39,170 bases of DNA, taken from Rhodothermales bacterium. Lineage in GTDB: Bacteria > Bacteroidota > Rhodothermia > Rhodothermales > Bin80. The notes beneath the pieces were generated by a model, which saw only the letters and a list, made by a program, of their open reading frames with translations, had not been told where the DNA came from and did not search any database. The position numbers and the translations under genes are program-made. Shown here piece by piece: positions 18,569-28,056 of the stretch. The stretch lies in assembly GCA_012271185.1 (NCBI GenBank), contig JAAXGV010000207.1, positions 1-39,170 on the forward strand, in the 5' to 3' direction. Each line of letters starts with the position of its first letter. Positions within the stretch are counted from its first letter, which is position 1.

Positions 18569-18749
18569 TCAGGTTCGCTCAAGAGACAACAGCGCCAGGA
18601 TTGAATCATTTCACAGCAGAATGCTGCTCCGACCCGCTGGCTGCCAGCAGCGGCACAGGAAATACTGAATCAATCCACGGGAGTCTTGGCGTGGCCACCT
18701 CTGTGATATGTGCAGTCGCTCTTGAGGTGGCAACCGAGTGCTGTCACAA

Positions 18750-19922
18750 TCAGTCTTTTTTCCGTATCCAACTGGGCAGCCATACCTCAAAGTCTGTGCC
18801 GGGCTGTGGCACCAGGCCTTCTTGGTTGCTAGCTAAGCTTGCAAGCCACCTCTCTTTGGCAGCATTACCTTTATTTGTATCAACGTATGCTTTTCCGTCA
18901 AAAATGGCTCGGTACCCCTTAAACTTGCCGTCCGGAGGCTGCGGGCCGAGCGATATGCCAGGACCTCCTTTGAACGAATCAAGGCCGCCACCCCATTCAA
19001 TCAGCCACTCAGCCACCCTTGCCTGAACGTCGGCGCCGCTGCTTTCCACCTTCCATTCGTCCCAGTCACCGGAGGCCTTATTCCGGGTTCTCCAAGCACG
19101 CTTTTGCCCCTTCTGAGTCAGTATGGTACCATCGGCCTGCCTAAAGGTCGTGGGAGGATTCCCAATTGGTCCGGGCTTATTAGTGCCGTTTGGCGGAGGA
19201 ATTATGATAACCGGTCCATTTCCATTTGGTTCAGTCGCCGAATGTAGCCTGATCCAGGCGCGCTTCACAATGATCAGATCGCGCGCACTGGCTTTTGTTT
19301 TTGACAGACCGAGCTCCTTCCACACAAGCTGTGCAAGTTTGTCTGACGGCTCCTTCCTTGCAGATTCCCACCAGTGCTGCATTTTTGAGGTGACTTCATG
19401 CGTCCTCGCATCGTACAGCAGTCGCGAAGGGTCCGGATCGGAGAACTGGCTCCTGACAGAAGCCAGCCAGCCCAGCACAGAAGGGCGGAGCCAGCCCTTG
19501 CTCTGCACATCATATGTGACAAACGGCGCTTCACCCAGCGTGTTTGTAGGGTCCAGGCAAAACCAATACCACTCCAGACCATTGGTCCAGGCGCCCACGT
19601 TGCAGGTCCCTATCTTGTGAACGTACTTTTTGAGCTGATCTGGTGGCAGGCTGTCATCGATCTTCGCGCCCGCCTTCTTTGCCTCGATAATGACGATGAC
19701 CCTGCCTGCCTTGTCAAGCAGGGCGTAGTCTGCGTTTCCGGAAATCGGCACGGGAAACTCCTGGGCTACGCGGTGCGGGTGGGCCACAGGCCAGCCGACC
19801 CTGTTCAAGAACGGATCAATGAGGCTGGTACGCGTCAGACTTTCTGTAGTCACATACCGCAGCACCTGGCCGACATGGGCTGGGAAGCTTTCCAGCTCTC
19901 GCCGCAGGTTCTCCTTTTCCAT
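18750..19922 (-). CDS. HsdR_N-like (type I restriction R protein N-terminal domain) stand-alone protein
   Basis: 390 aa from MEKENLRRELESFPAHVGQVLRYVTTESLTRTSLIDPFLNRVGWPV...FPVPISGNADYALLDKAGRVIVIIEAKKAGAKIDD...QLKKYVHKIGTCNVGAWTNGLEWYWFCLDP; D(x)n-IEAK nuclease-type signature. No helicase motifs follow. Confidence 0.7.
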   Translation of the reverse strand: MEKENLRRELESFPAHVGQVLRYVTTESLTRTSLIDPFLNRVGWPVAHPHRVAQEFPVPISGNADYALLDKAGRVIVIIEAKKAGAKIDDSLPPDQLKKYVHKIGTCNVGAWTNGLEWYWFCLDPTNTLGEAPFVTYDVQSKGWLRPSVLGWLASVRSQFSDPDPSRLLYDARTHEVTSKMQHWWESARKEPSDKLAQLVWKELGLSKTKASARDLIIVKRAWIRLHSATEPNGNGPVIIIPPPNGTNKPGPIGNPPTTFRQADGTILTQKGQKRAWRTRNKASGDWDEWKVESSGADVQARVAEWLIEWGGGLDSFKGGPGISLGPQPPDGKFKGYRAIFDGKAYVDTNKGNAAKERWLASLASNQEGLVPQPGTDFEVWLPSWIRKKD

Positions 19923-20202
19923 TGTTGATTTCTGAAAATCCGGAATCTTCAAAGGACGGGCAGCGTGGTCGTCATGCTGCCAGAAGGCAGCAGCACGAAG
20001 GTTGGGCCGTCCCGTAGCGGAATATACTGCGCACAGCATAATTCTATCCCGAGCCGCGGGCTGGAACTGCAGGAGGCGCTGACGGAAACCAGCCTCGCAT
20101 GGCGAGAGCACAACTGCCAGCCCCTCAGTCTGCCGCGACGGAGGGGGTTGGTATACTGCGCCTGCCAGCAGTACCTTTCATGCCGGAATTACCGAGCACA
20201 CG

Positions 20203-21606
20203 ATGCCAGCGATCGGATCAGAGGAAACACCCCTGCGCGTAGCCATCATCGGGGCAGGACCCGCAGGGTTCTACGCGGCAGGACATCTCTTCAAGCAGCG
20301 ATCATGCTGCGTGACAGTGGACATGTACGACAAGCTGCCCACACCGTTCGGGCTCGTCCGCTGCGGTGTGGCACCGGACCACCAGAAGATCAAAAACGTG
20401 ACCCGCGTCTATACCAGGACCGCAGCCCATACAGGGTTCAGGTTCTTCGGTAACGTGGAATACGGCCGGCACCTCTCGCTGGATCAGCTGAAAGCACACT
20501 ATCACCAGATCTACTTCTCCACCGGCGCACAGGTGGACCGGCGCCTGAACATTCCGGGCGAAGACCTGGGACGCAGCTACTCCGCGACAGACTTCGTAGC
20601 ATGGTACAACGGCCACCCCGAATACCGCCACCTGGAGTTTGACCTCTCCCGCCCGTGTGTCGCCGTCGTCGGCGTAGGTAACGTGGCCGTAGATGTTTGT
20701 CGGGTCCTCTGCCGCACCATAGAGGAGCTGGCGGCCACAGACATTGCCGACTACGCCCTGGAAGCGCTCCGCGAAAGCAGGGTACGCGAGGTGCACATGC
20801 TGGGCCGCCGCGGACCAGCACAGGCGGCGTTCACCAATCCCGAGGCCAAGGAGCTGGGCGTGCTCCCGGGTGCCGATATCCATGTGCCACCCGGTGAAGC
20901 GGCACTGGATGCATGCACGACAGCACACCTTGGAGAAAAACCCGACCGCCTTACGCAGAAAAAGATCGGGATGATCCGGGACTTTTCCATGCGGCAGCGT
21001 ACGGGCAAGCCAAGGCTGCTGACGATACGCTTTCTTGTGTCACCCGTAAAGCTCCACGACGACGGTACAGGCCACGTGGGAGGGGTGCAGCTTGTCAGGA
21101 ATGAGCTGTACGCCGTCGGCGACGGCCGCCTCAGGCCCCGCGCAACGGACACGCTGGAAGAGCTGCCGGCGGAGGTGGTCTTTCGATCCGTAGGGTATCG
21201 AGGCGTACCCCTCTCAGGTCTACCCTTTAATGACAGCTGGGGCGTGGTGCACAGCAGCAAGGGGCGCGTGATGGATCCGGAGATCCAGGCTTCCGTGCCG
21301 GGCGTCTACGTGGGTGGCTGGATCAAGCGCGGCCCCACGGGGGTCATCGGAACCAACAAGGCGGATGCCCTGGAGAGCGTCAAAGCCATGATGGAGGACG
21401 TACAGAACGGGTGCTGCCTGAATCCTGCAGCGCCCAGTGTAGAAGCCGCAGAAAGGATGGTCCGCGCATGTCAGCCTGACTACGTGTCGTGGGAGGACTG
21501 GGAGCGCATAGATGCGCTGGAGACCGCCCGCGGCAAGCCGGCAGGGCGGCCCAGAGTCAAGTTTGTTGACACAAGCGAGGTCCTGGCGGCACTGGGGCGT
21601 GCCTAA
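20203..21606 (+). CDS. fprA: FprA/adrenodoxin reductase-like ferredoxin-NADP reductase
   Basis: 467 aa. LRVAIIGAGPAGFYAAGHLF, DKLPTPFGLVRCGVAPDHQKIKNV, VAVVGVGNVAVDVCRVL, VHMLGRRGPAQAAFTNPEAKEL and GVYVGGWIKRGPTGVIGTNKADA are family hallmarks. Confidence 0.9.
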   Translation: MPAIGSEETPLRVAIIGAGPAGFYAAGHLFKQRSCCVTVDMYDKLPTPFGLVRCGVAPDHQKIKNVTRVYTRTAAHTGFRFFGNVEYGRHLSLDQLKAHYHQIYFSTGAQVDRRLNIPGEDLGRSYSATDFVAWYNGHPEYRHLEFDLSRPCVAVVGVGNVAVDVCRVLCRTIEELAATDIADYALEALRESRVREVHMLGRRGPAQAAFTNPEAKELGVLPGADIHVPPGEAALDACTTAHLGEKPDRLTQKKIGMIRDFSMRQRTGKPRLLTIRFLVSPVKLHDDGTGHVGGVQLVRNELYAVGDGRLRPRATDTLEELPAEVVFRSVGYRGVPLSGLPFNDSWGVVHSSKGRVMDPEIQASVPGVYVGGWIKRGPTGVIGTNKADALESVKAMMEDVQNGCCLNPAAPSVEAAERMVRACQPDYVSWEDWERIDALETARGKPAGRPRVKFVDTSEVLAALGRA

Positions 21607-22598
21607 AGCGAGCCGCGCTCACGGTCCATGCTGTTGTTTAGCCGTGCCAGCCGTAGCATCAGCACCTCAAGCTCGTCATAGTAGGCGTCCACATTCATGG
21701 TGGACTTGCGCGCCTTCAGCGCGGCAATCTCATGTTCTATCGCCTCCTTGCTCTGCTGCATGGCCGTGAGCATCTTCGTGGCGCCTTCAAGCGAGGGTCG
21801 CCGCAGAAAGGTCACAGCGGCCAGGTGGCCGTCCTGACTGTCGCGCAGCTGCTCCAGGCGCGTGCCTTCACCGTCGCCGGTGTCGTCAATAAGAGGGTGC
21901 TCAGTCGCCAGGAGGCCCTCGCCTTCAAAATGTCCGGCCGTCTGTATCGCCGCATAGTTGAACACCTCCAAGACGGAAAGGCTGCCGTCACGGTCCAGAT
22001 CAGCCGAAGGGCTGGACAGGGCCTCCACAAAGAAGCGCGGGAAGATCGTCTGGTTGCGCTGCGTGCCGCTGCGGGTGGCCGTTATCACAACACGCTCCGG
22101 TGCGCTTAGCGCTGCAACAAAAGGGGCACTGGCGCTGGCGGTGTTGACGAAAACGATGCGTGCCGCCGGTAACGCATTGATCAGCAGGGCATAGTCAGCG
22201 CTGGAAAGGTCCCTCCGGGCGATGTTCAGCATAGCATCGCGGCCGTCGAAGCTGCCATGCCCGAACAGCACGACATAGACCTGATCCTGAGGGGTGACCA
22301 GGCCTGCCAGCGCAGTGAAGGCGGCCCTGATGTTCTCCGCATTGGCGATGGCATCCACGACAGGCTCCCCGGCCGTAGCCGGCTCAGACAGAACCGTCAC
22401 ATTGCTTTCCTCGAAGCCCAGCGGCCCTACAAGTGCCGCATGTGCATCAAACAGGTACTGCCGGAGCGTGCCGGTATACTCCGGCGATCCTCCAAGCCCG
22501 CCAATGAGCACGGCGTACTGGGTCTGTGCCAGGCATGGCCAAGCCACCAGACACGCGTAGAGCGCTACGGTAAGCCTTGCTGTCGCCGATAGAGCCAT
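21603..22598 (-). CDS. Secreted caspase-like (C13/C14-type fold) protein, catalytic Cys apparently missing
   Basis: Signal peptide MALSATARLTVALYACLVAWPCLAQ, then YAVLIGG...YVVLFGHGSFDG...ARIVFVNTASASAPFVAALSAPERVVITAT. EF-hand-like DLDRDGSLSVLEVF. Confidence 0.6.
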   Translation of the reverse strand: MALSATARLTVALYACLVAWPCLAQTQYAVLIGGLGGSPEYTGTLRQYLFDAHAALVGPLGFEESNVTVLSEPATAGEPVVDAIANAENIRAAFTALAGLVTPQDQVYVVLFGHGSFDGRDAMLNIARRDLSSADYALLINALPAARIVFVNTASASAPFVAALSAPERVVITATRSGTQRNQTIFPRFFVEALSSPSADLDRDGSLSVLEVFNYAAIQTAGHFEGEGLLATEHPLIDDTGDGEGTRLEQLRDSQDGHLAAVTFLRRPSLEGATKMLTAMQQSKEAIEHEIAALKARKSTMNVDAYYDELEVLMLRLARLNNSMDRERGSL

Positions 22599-24847
22599 TC
22601 CGCACAGAGCAGTAGCAGGGCCAGAAGAAAAAGTGCCGGCATATCCCACAGGTATTCAGCGTGATACACCGACGTGCTGGTGCGGCGCTCACGCAGGTTC
22701 ACTGGCACAGCGCCGGCCTCCGCGGGCGTATAGTAATAGCCAGCCACCTCAGCCAGCTGCTCCAGCACAGGACGCTTGAGGGTGGCATCATAGTACTCCA
22801 CCTGCTTCGTGCGGGCCAGGACGCTGTGCTGCTCCCGGCCAATGAGAAGGCCTCCATGCCGGGCCGTCACATCCAGCTCGTACAGTCCCTCGGCAGCAGG
22901 CGCGATGCGTGTGGTGTAGGTGCCGGAGCGGGTCAGCTCCTCATCAAAGCGAAGCGGCACGATACTGCCGTCAGGTGCCGTCAGCACGCCCTCCACCTCC
23001 GCATGCTCAAGGGCGCTGTACACGTCATCGTACACGTTCACACTAAGCTGCGTCGCGTCACCGGTGCTCAGATAGTTCTGGCCCGTCTGCAGGTCCACCT
23101 GTTCAGGTGCGGACGCTGCCAGCCATCGCGCCAGCTGCTGCCAGAAGCGCTCATGCCGATAGTCGGTCGCGTCCAGCAGCATCTGCCAGCGCCAGGTGCT
23201 GCTGGTCGCCAGCGCCGCCGTGCGGCCCTTGCCGTAGCGCTGCACGATAAGGAGCGGCTCCGCTGCGCCATACCGGTCAGCAGGCTTCTGGGCAAGGACC
23301 TGCGCACCCGCCTTGGGGGTACCAAGGTAATTGATGCTGGTCAGAAGCGGCATGCTGCTCCACAAGCCGCGGTTGGTGACAAGCTCTGAGGACAACTTGA
23401 GTATGGGGCTTTCCAGGCCGGCAGGCGTGGGCTCAAACGCAAACCCCGCCGACTCCTCGCCGCCTTCCAGGGGATGGCTGAAACGCACAGGCACCACCTG
23501 CGCGCGCGTGGCGTCCAGATACACGGGGAGCACGTCCGCAACAGGGCCGGTCACATAGACGCCCTCGGCAAAAGTCTTGCGCCCGCCCATCATGAGGAAG
23601 CCGCCGCCACGGACACGGACAAAGGATTCGATGAGGCGCAGCTGCCCGGGCGAGAACGCGGTAGCCTCCACATCTCCCAGGATCAGGGCATCGAAAGCAT
23701 ACAGGTCTCCGGCCACGCTCGGGAAGCCCCCCGCCAGCTCCGCAGGGCTGCGGATGCCCTGACGATAGAGCTTGCCGGTCCCCGTGCGCGTGATCGACGT
23801 GAACTCCACAACCTGATCGTCCTCAAGTGCGCGCTTGATGAACTTGAAATCCTGCCGGAGATGCCCCTCGAAATACAGCACGCGGAGCGTGTCCGTGCGG
23901 GCATCCACCAGCATCGATAGCGCATTGTTGGTGGTGTTGAGCTCGCCCGGTGCTGTGTCGACAGCTATGCGGTAGGCATGCGCGCCATCAAGCGGCGGCT
24001 CGAAAAAGAAGCTCAGATGGTCAATCCGGCCATCACCTTTCAGTGTGCGTGCTTCACTGAAAATAACCGCATCCCCGGCGTAGATGCTGAAGGTCACTGG
24101 GTCAGGCTCACGACCCCAGCTGCGAACCTTCACATCAATCTCAGCCCCGGCATGCTTGCCCACGCCCTTGCTCACCAGGACATCCACCAGCTCCCGCTCG
24201 GCCGCGAACGACTCCTGGCCCATGCCGATGATGTGCAGGCCGATGCCGGCGGAGCGCAGCGCTTCTGCCTTGTCCAGCGGATGCTGTGCGGTGTTGTCCG
24301 CGCCATCGGTCACCAGCACGACACCGGTCAGCGGAAGGCCCCGGAAGTCTTTGATCACCCGGTCAAGCGCGGCAGAGATGTTGGTGCCCACGCCGTGCGC
24401 GCCGCCGTCCAGTGAGTCGGCCCGCACGGTACGCTCATCAAACGTGTACAAGCGCACCTGAAAGTCCTCCTCAGCAGACTGGATAATGCCGCCATCGTCA
24501 TGGTAAAGCAGGTCATACGCCTGCGCTATGCGAGACTGGCCGTTATCTCCGTCTGTGACCGACATGCTGCCGGACACGTCGACCAGGACAGCGACAAAGT
24601 TTTCGTCAGGGATGACGCTGGGAGTGATCAGGGCTGGCTCGAAGAGCGGGGTGACAAGCAGCAGGGCGGCTGCCAGACGCAGGCTGAGCGATACCAGCCG
24701 TACGCGCCGCGGTGCGCTGGCCCGGAGCAGAAAAACACACACAAGGACGGCAAGCCCAGCCAGCACCAGAAGGGCAGGGAAGGGCTGTATGCTGACAACG
24801 CCCTCGGAAAACTGAAGTGGACTGAACTTGAGCAGTCGCTCTGCCAT
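22565..24847 (-). CDS. VWA-domain membrane protein with glutamine-amidotransferase-like region (BatA-type operon)
   Basis: 760 aa. N-terminal TM helices; FVAVLVDVSGSMS (MIDAS), VVLVTDGADN; FDALILGDVEATAFSPGQLRLIESFVRVRGGGFLMMGG resembles the amidotransferase-like domain of this family. Confidence 0.75.
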   Translation of the reverse strand: MAERLLKFSPLQFSEGVVSIQPFPALLVLAGLAVLVCVFLLRASAPRRVRLVSLSLRLAAALLLVTPLFEPALITPSVIPDENFVAVLVDVSGSMSVTDGDNGQSRIAQAYDLLYHDDGGIIQSAEEDFQVRLYTFDERTVRADSLDGGAHGVGTNISAALDRVIKDFRGLPLTGVVLVTDGADNTAQHPLDKAEALRSAGIGLHIIGMGQESFAAERELVDVLVSKGVGKHAGAEIDVKVRSWGREPDPVTFSIYAGDAVIFSEARTLKGDGRIDHLSFFFEPPLDGAHAYRIAVDTAPGELNTTNNALSMLVDARTDTLRVLYFEGHLRQDFKFIKRALEDDQVVEFTSITRTGTGKLYRQGIRSPAELAGGFPSVAGDLYAFDALILGDVEATAFSPGQLRLIESFVRVRGGGFLMMGGRKTFAEGVYVTGPVADVLPVYLDATRAQVVPVRFSHPLEGGEESAGFAFEPTPAGLESPILKLSSELVTNRGLWSSMPLLTSINYLGTPKAGAQVLAQKPADRYGAAEPLLIVQRYGKGRTAALATSSTWRWQMLLDATDYRHERFWQQLARWLAASAPEQVDLQTGQNYLSTGDATQLSVNVYDDVYSALEHAEVEGVLTAPDGSIVPLRFDEELTRSGTYTTRIAPAAEGLYELDVTARHGGLLIGREQHSVLARTKQVEYYDATLKRPVLEQLAEVAGYYYTPAEAGAVPVNLRERRTSTSVYHAEYLWDMPALFLLALLLLCAEWLYRRQQGLP

Positions 24848-24855
24848 GCCTGCCT

Positions 24856-27800
24856 CTACTGCCGCGACAGCGACTCATAGTACTTCTCCACCATACCGGA
24901 ATATTCCGGTGGCACCTCCCCGCGGCGGCTGCCGTACAGCCGGGTCTCCATCTGCACCAGATCAAGCGCACGCGCGATCTTTTCCTCCAGCTGATTCAGT
25001 GCGTCGTAGACACGCCGTTCGAAGAAAGCTTTGGCGGATTCCTCATCCAGCAGGACACCCGTATGGTCAGCGCGCGTCAGCGCATTCTGGACCCCTGCCA
25101 GCGCCTGTTGCGTGGCGTTGTCACCGCCCTGCTGCATAAGGTCCTGCAGCCGTGCCGTGGCCCTCGACAGCTGGCTCCGCATCCGTGCCTCAAGGCTGCG
25201 GCTGTCCGCTTCAGGGTCGCTTTCGCGCAGCCGTGCCGCATCGGATTCCAGGCGCCGCAGCTGCTCCTGCAGGTCCTGCACCTCGCGCAGCGTGGCGGCG
25301 AGTGACTCCTCCTCCGTAACCGGCAGCGACTGTTCCAGGGCGCGGCGGCTTTCGTCCAGGTTGGCAAGGTCGCGCAGAATCTCTTCTTCTAGGCGCTGGG
25401 CGCTCTCCAGCCAGCCATTGCGGAGCGCCCGGTAGGAGCTTGCCATGTCGCCCGCAAGGTCATCGCGCCGCACCTGCTGCTGCAGGTTGCGCAGGCTGGC
25501 GGTCATCTCAGGGTCCTGGCTCTGTGCTTCCATCCGTGCAGCCTCTTCCATCGCCTGATGCAGCGCATCGACAAGCGCCAGGCGCTCATCGTCCAGCGGG
25601 CGCATCTCCGCCTCAGTGGGACGCGTGGATCGGGAGGCCAGCTCCTCAATGTCCTGGGCCAGGCGCTGCTCCCGGTCCGACAGGTCCTGCAGATCGTCCG
25701 TCAACGCTTGGAGCTGTGCACGTCTTGATCCGCGGGTGGCCATCTGCAGGTCGGGCTGCAGCTGCTGCAGGTCCCTCAGCGCCTGCTGCTGCCGCTGAAC
25801 GGCCTCGTCCAGATTGCCCCGGCGGAGCGCTCGGTCAGCTTCGCGCATATTGCGCAGTGCGCTGGCCATGCGTCCCTCGGTCTGCTGCATGTCGCGGGCC
25901 ACCTGCTCCAGCTGCTGGCGGACCTCCTCCTGATCCCTGCGCAGCTTGTCGACAAAGCGTTTGCGGTCCTCGCCCTGCAGGGTTTCGGGGCGCTGAAGGT
26001 TGGCCAGATCCTGCTGCCGCCGTGCCAGGTCCTTTACCCGGCGCAGAGCATCATCGAACTGCTGCGTTTCTTGCGCCCGCTGCTGCTGTACCTCGTACTT
26101 GTCCTTGGAGATATCCAGCTCAAGGTCCATGAGCTCAGACATACGCTCCTCCGTGGCCGACATGCCGCCGCCCTGGCCACGCTGCTGTTGCTGCGCAACC
26201 TGGTTCTCCCTGTTTTGGGCATCGGCACGAAGCAGCGCGGTCAGTGCCTTGCGCTGCGTCGGCAGCGCATCCCGCAGCGCATCCCGCTCCAGCTGCTCCA
26301 CGGCGTGGCCCATGCTAAGGACCGCATCCTCGAGGTAGCGGACAGTCTGCTGCTGCATCTCGTTGCCGCGCAGCTCCAGCGAGAAGGCAGTGGACTGTAT
26401 ACGCTCTTCAATGCTGCGCTGGAGGCTGGACTGGGCCCCTATCAAGGCCCGGAGCGCACCCGCATAATCTTCATGCGTGTCACGCTCGCGGACCAGGCGC
26501 CAGGTGGCGGCGATAAGCTCCTGCTGGCTGACCACCAGACCGCTCTGCTGCCGGCCGCTCTGCCCGCCCGCCGCTGCGGAAACCTGCGTATAGGTCTGAT
26601 CAAAGGGGATGATCTCAATGAAGTACATGTCCGTCACAGCATGCTGCAAGGCGTCCTGCGCCTCGAGATAGTACGTGATCACATCACCTGGCTGCAGGCT
26701 GTAGTCCTCCAGGAACAGTAGGTGCTCGCCTGCGCTTTGGCGTGCGTCTGGCGTGTCCAGCAGGCTGATGGTCTGCGCCTCCCCGCCCCCGACAAAGAAG
26801 ACCAGACCAAAAGCCTTGACGCCATAGTCATCGTCGACGTCGGCGGCGATCAGTACCTCTTCGACAGCGTTGGCGCGCACATCCCGCCCCGGATCCTGTA
26901 CAGTGATGTGCGGCTCGCTGTCGGGCACTGGAATGATAGCATACTGAGCCGGAAACAGGTTGCGCTTGCCGTTGGCGTCGGTCAGCCTGAGCGTGTACAG
27001 GTCCTCTTCCTCCAGCGTGATCTGCCCTGAAAACAGGCCGCCGTCCCGTGCGGCAAGAGGAAGGACCACGCCGCTTTCGAGGAGCATCTCGGCGGTCTTG
27101 GGCATGCCTGTGGTATGCACCGCCAGTGTCACGGTGGACCCGGCAAGACCGTGTATGTCGCCCGTGTCCTCTTCCGTGCGGGGGGGCAGCGGGATATGGT
27201 CCGGGTACTCATAGGTCAGGTCAATCTGATTCACGGCCGGAAACTCATACACGGAGATCACGAAAGGCTCCGAGCGGCGACGCCCAGCCTCCACATAGTA
27301 TTCTATCGGGTCCTGTATGCTGGTGAATTCGGCCATGAATGCTGTGCCTTCCAGGCCTGCCTTCATAACCTGCCGGACCCATGTGCCGCCGGACTCCCTG
27401 AAGACGATGAGAATATCGCTGCCGGGGTCGTTGCGCAGCTCGGCTACAACAGTCTGGGATTCGCCTTTTTCCACCTCCACGTTGCCTGGCAACACCGTCA
27501 TGAAGGGTCGTACCGCTGCGGCGCTGTTTGATGCGACGAGGCGCACCTTGTCCAAGTTCAGCCCGCCCACAAGCAACAGCGCAGCTGCGGCAACAGCGCA
27601 GGCGCCGGCGATGGCACGGGCTCGCAGCTTGCGCACCAGCGTGCGCGGAACGATGCCGCGTGCCATGCGGCCCGCATCCTCCAGGAGGCCGGACAGGACC
27701 GCGTCAGCACCCTCAACCCTGTTGGCACGCGCCTCTATGGCACTGTTCAGGCGGTCTTCAAGGCCTGGCGCCTGCTCCTCAATGAACAGGGCGATCCGGC

Positions 27801-28056
27801 GGTCGCTGATCTTGCGCAACACAGGACGGACAGCATACCAGAAGGTCGCGCCGCCCGTGATAACTGCACCGCCTGCTGCCGCGAGCCAGAAAAGGAGCCT
27901 GTGCCCGCGCAGGAAGGGGTAGGCCAAGAGCAGCGTGACCGCGCATGCAAAGAAGATGACCAGCGCCACGGCGCTGCCCTGCAGCAGTGCACGCCGCCTG
28001 AGCTGGGACCGGACGGCCCGGATCAGGCGCTGAAGGTGTATCGGTGCGTTGTTCAT
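24856..28056 (-). CDS. DUF4175-like membrane protein with long Gln-rich coiled coil
   Basis: 1066 aa. Two N-terminal TM segments; DDDYGVKAFGLVFFVGGGEAQ; ITYYLEAQDALQHAVTDMYFIEI; long R/Q/E-rich coiled coil. ATGA overlap with the upstream gene. Confidence 0.7.
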   Translation of the reverse strand: MNNAPIHLQRLIRAVRSQLRRRALLQGSAVALVIFFACAVTLLLAYPFLRGHRLLFWLAAAGGAVITGGATFWYAVRPVLRKISDRRIALFIEEQAPGLEDRLNSAIEARANRVEGADAVLSGLLEDAGRMARGIVPRTLVRKLRARAIAGACAVAAAALLLVGGLNLDKVRLVASNSAAAVRPFMTVLPGNVEVEKGESQTVVAELRNDPGSDILIVFRESGGTWVRQVMKAGLEGTAFMAEFTSIQDPIEYYVEAGRRRSEPFVISVYEFPAVNQIDLTYEYPDHIPLPPRTEEDTGDIHGLAGSTVTLAVHTTGMPKTAEMLLESGVVLPLAARDGGLFSGQITLEEEDLYTLRLTDANGKRNLFPAQYAIIPVPDSEPHITVQDPGRDVRANAVEEVLIAADVDDDYGVKAFGLVFFVGGGEAQTISLLDTPDARQSAGEHLLFLEDYSLQPGDVITYYLEAQDALQHAVTDMYFIEIIPFDQTYTQVSAAAGGQSGRQQSGLVVSQQELIAATWRLVRERDTHEDYAGALRALIGAQSSLQRSIEERIQSTAFSLELRGNEMQQQTVRYLEDAVLSMGHAVEQLERDALRDALPTQRKALTALLRADAQNRENQVAQQQQRGQGGGMSATEERMSELMDLELDISKDKYEVQQQRAQETQQFDDALRRVKDLARRQQDLANLQRPETLQGEDRKRFVDKLRRDQEEVRQQLEQVARDMQQTEGRMASALRNMREADRALRRGNLDEAVQRQQQALRDLQQLQPDLQMATRGSRRAQLQALTDDLQDLSDREQRLAQDIEELASRSTRPTEAEMRPLDDERLALVDALHQAMEEAARMEAQSQDPEMTASLRNLQQQVRRDDLAGDMASSYRALRNGWLESAQRLEEEILRDLANLDESRRALEQSLPVTEEESLAATLREVQDLQEQLRRLESDAARLRESDPEADSRSLEARMRSQLSRATARLQDLMQQGGDNATQQALAGVQNALTRADHTGVLLDEESAKAFFERRVYDALNQLEEKIARALDLVQMETRLYGSRRGEVPPEYSGMVEKYYESLSRQ

